From: Collinsella aerofaciens | GTDB lineage: Bacteria > Actinomycetota > Coriobacteriia > Coriobacteriales > Coriobacteriaceae | Direction: 5' to 3' | Length of the DNA stretch: 64,000 nt | Assembly (NCBI RefSeq): GCF_009876115.1 | Contig: NZ_WWSY01000010.1 | Coordinates: 25,002 to 89,001 of the forward strand | Part shown: piece by piece, positions 63,972 through 64,000 of the stretch | How positions within the stretch are numbered: the first letter of the stretch is position 1 | How the letters are laid out: every line of letters begins with the position of its first letter | Position numbers and translations under genes: made by a program | Notes under the pieces: model-generated | The model's database searches: none | What the model was told of the DNA's origin: nothing | Seen by the model: the letters and a program-made list of their open reading frames with translations, nothing else

Positions 63972-64000
63972 AGGTGTTCGGATAAAGTTGATAATCAAGG

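Overview
The window reads as a chromosome segment of a high-GC, anaerobic, gut-type actinobacterium, most like the Coriobacteriia and probably Collinsella. This is inferred from gene content and sequence flavour; no search was run. Supporting signs are a glycyl-radical pyruvate formate-lyase with its activase, an ATP-dependent 2-hydroxyacyl-CoA dehydratase/activase fusion, an arylsulfotransferase-like fragment, a choloylglycine-hydrolase-family protein, ABC amino-acid uptake, and no respiratory genes. Both strands are used. There is no rRNA, no tRNA that I could see, no CRISPR array and no phage block.

Layout. 1-6.1 kb: tail of an arylsulfotransferase-like gene, then a TetR plus 1593-residue activase/dehydratase operon. 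6.1-12.8 kb: HAD phosphatase, MFS exporter with a TetR regulator, amt-glnK ammonium genes, and a membrane protein plus HD protein pair. 13-19.6 kb: DXS-like enzyme, a three-unit palindrome array, a four-gene glutamate-type ABC importer and a class C26 glutamine hydrolase. 19.7-23 kb: Hpt protein, GGDEF/REC/HD-GYP regulator, alpha/beta hydrolase. 23.2-31.2 kb: radical SAM protein, SEC-C methionine aminopeptidase, 2-hydroxyacid dehydrogenase, PIN/antitoxin pair, M18 aminopeptidase, Ntn hydrolase, phosphofructokinase. 31.6-38.9 kb: membrane-anchored XRE protein, MacB-type ABC pair, a GyrI/SbmC-like gene broken by an in-frame TGA behind a perfect LexA-type box, and a ClC channel. 39-45.3 kb: ogt and the threonine branch (asd, lysC on minus; thrC, thrB on plus). 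45.5-47 kb: HTH protein plus DUF3990-like protein behind twin operators. 47-54.5 kb: engB, mtnN, a class A beta-lactamase-like hydrolase, pflA, degV, and a pyruvate formate-lyase whose glycyl-radical domain is a separate gene. 55-61.9 kb: kdgT-like permease plus SDR, then MarR plus a heterodimeric ABC exporter. 62-64 kb: inverted-repeat-rich non-coding DNA and an IS30-family transposase.

The most unusual signal is between the genes. At least five, probably six, genes (amt, pfkA, asd, thrB, the pfl radical-domain gene, and the thrC-thrB gap) are followed by long nested hairpins. Their outer arms differ at every locus. In most of them one arm contains the upstream gene's stop codon, and the interior carries paired motifs (GTCCTCG ... 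CTGCGGAA) in a fixed orientation relative to that gene. Four or more other inverted-repeat families are scattered among them. Together they make this a genome with an elaborate and apparently lineage-specific set of 3'-end and intergenic structures.
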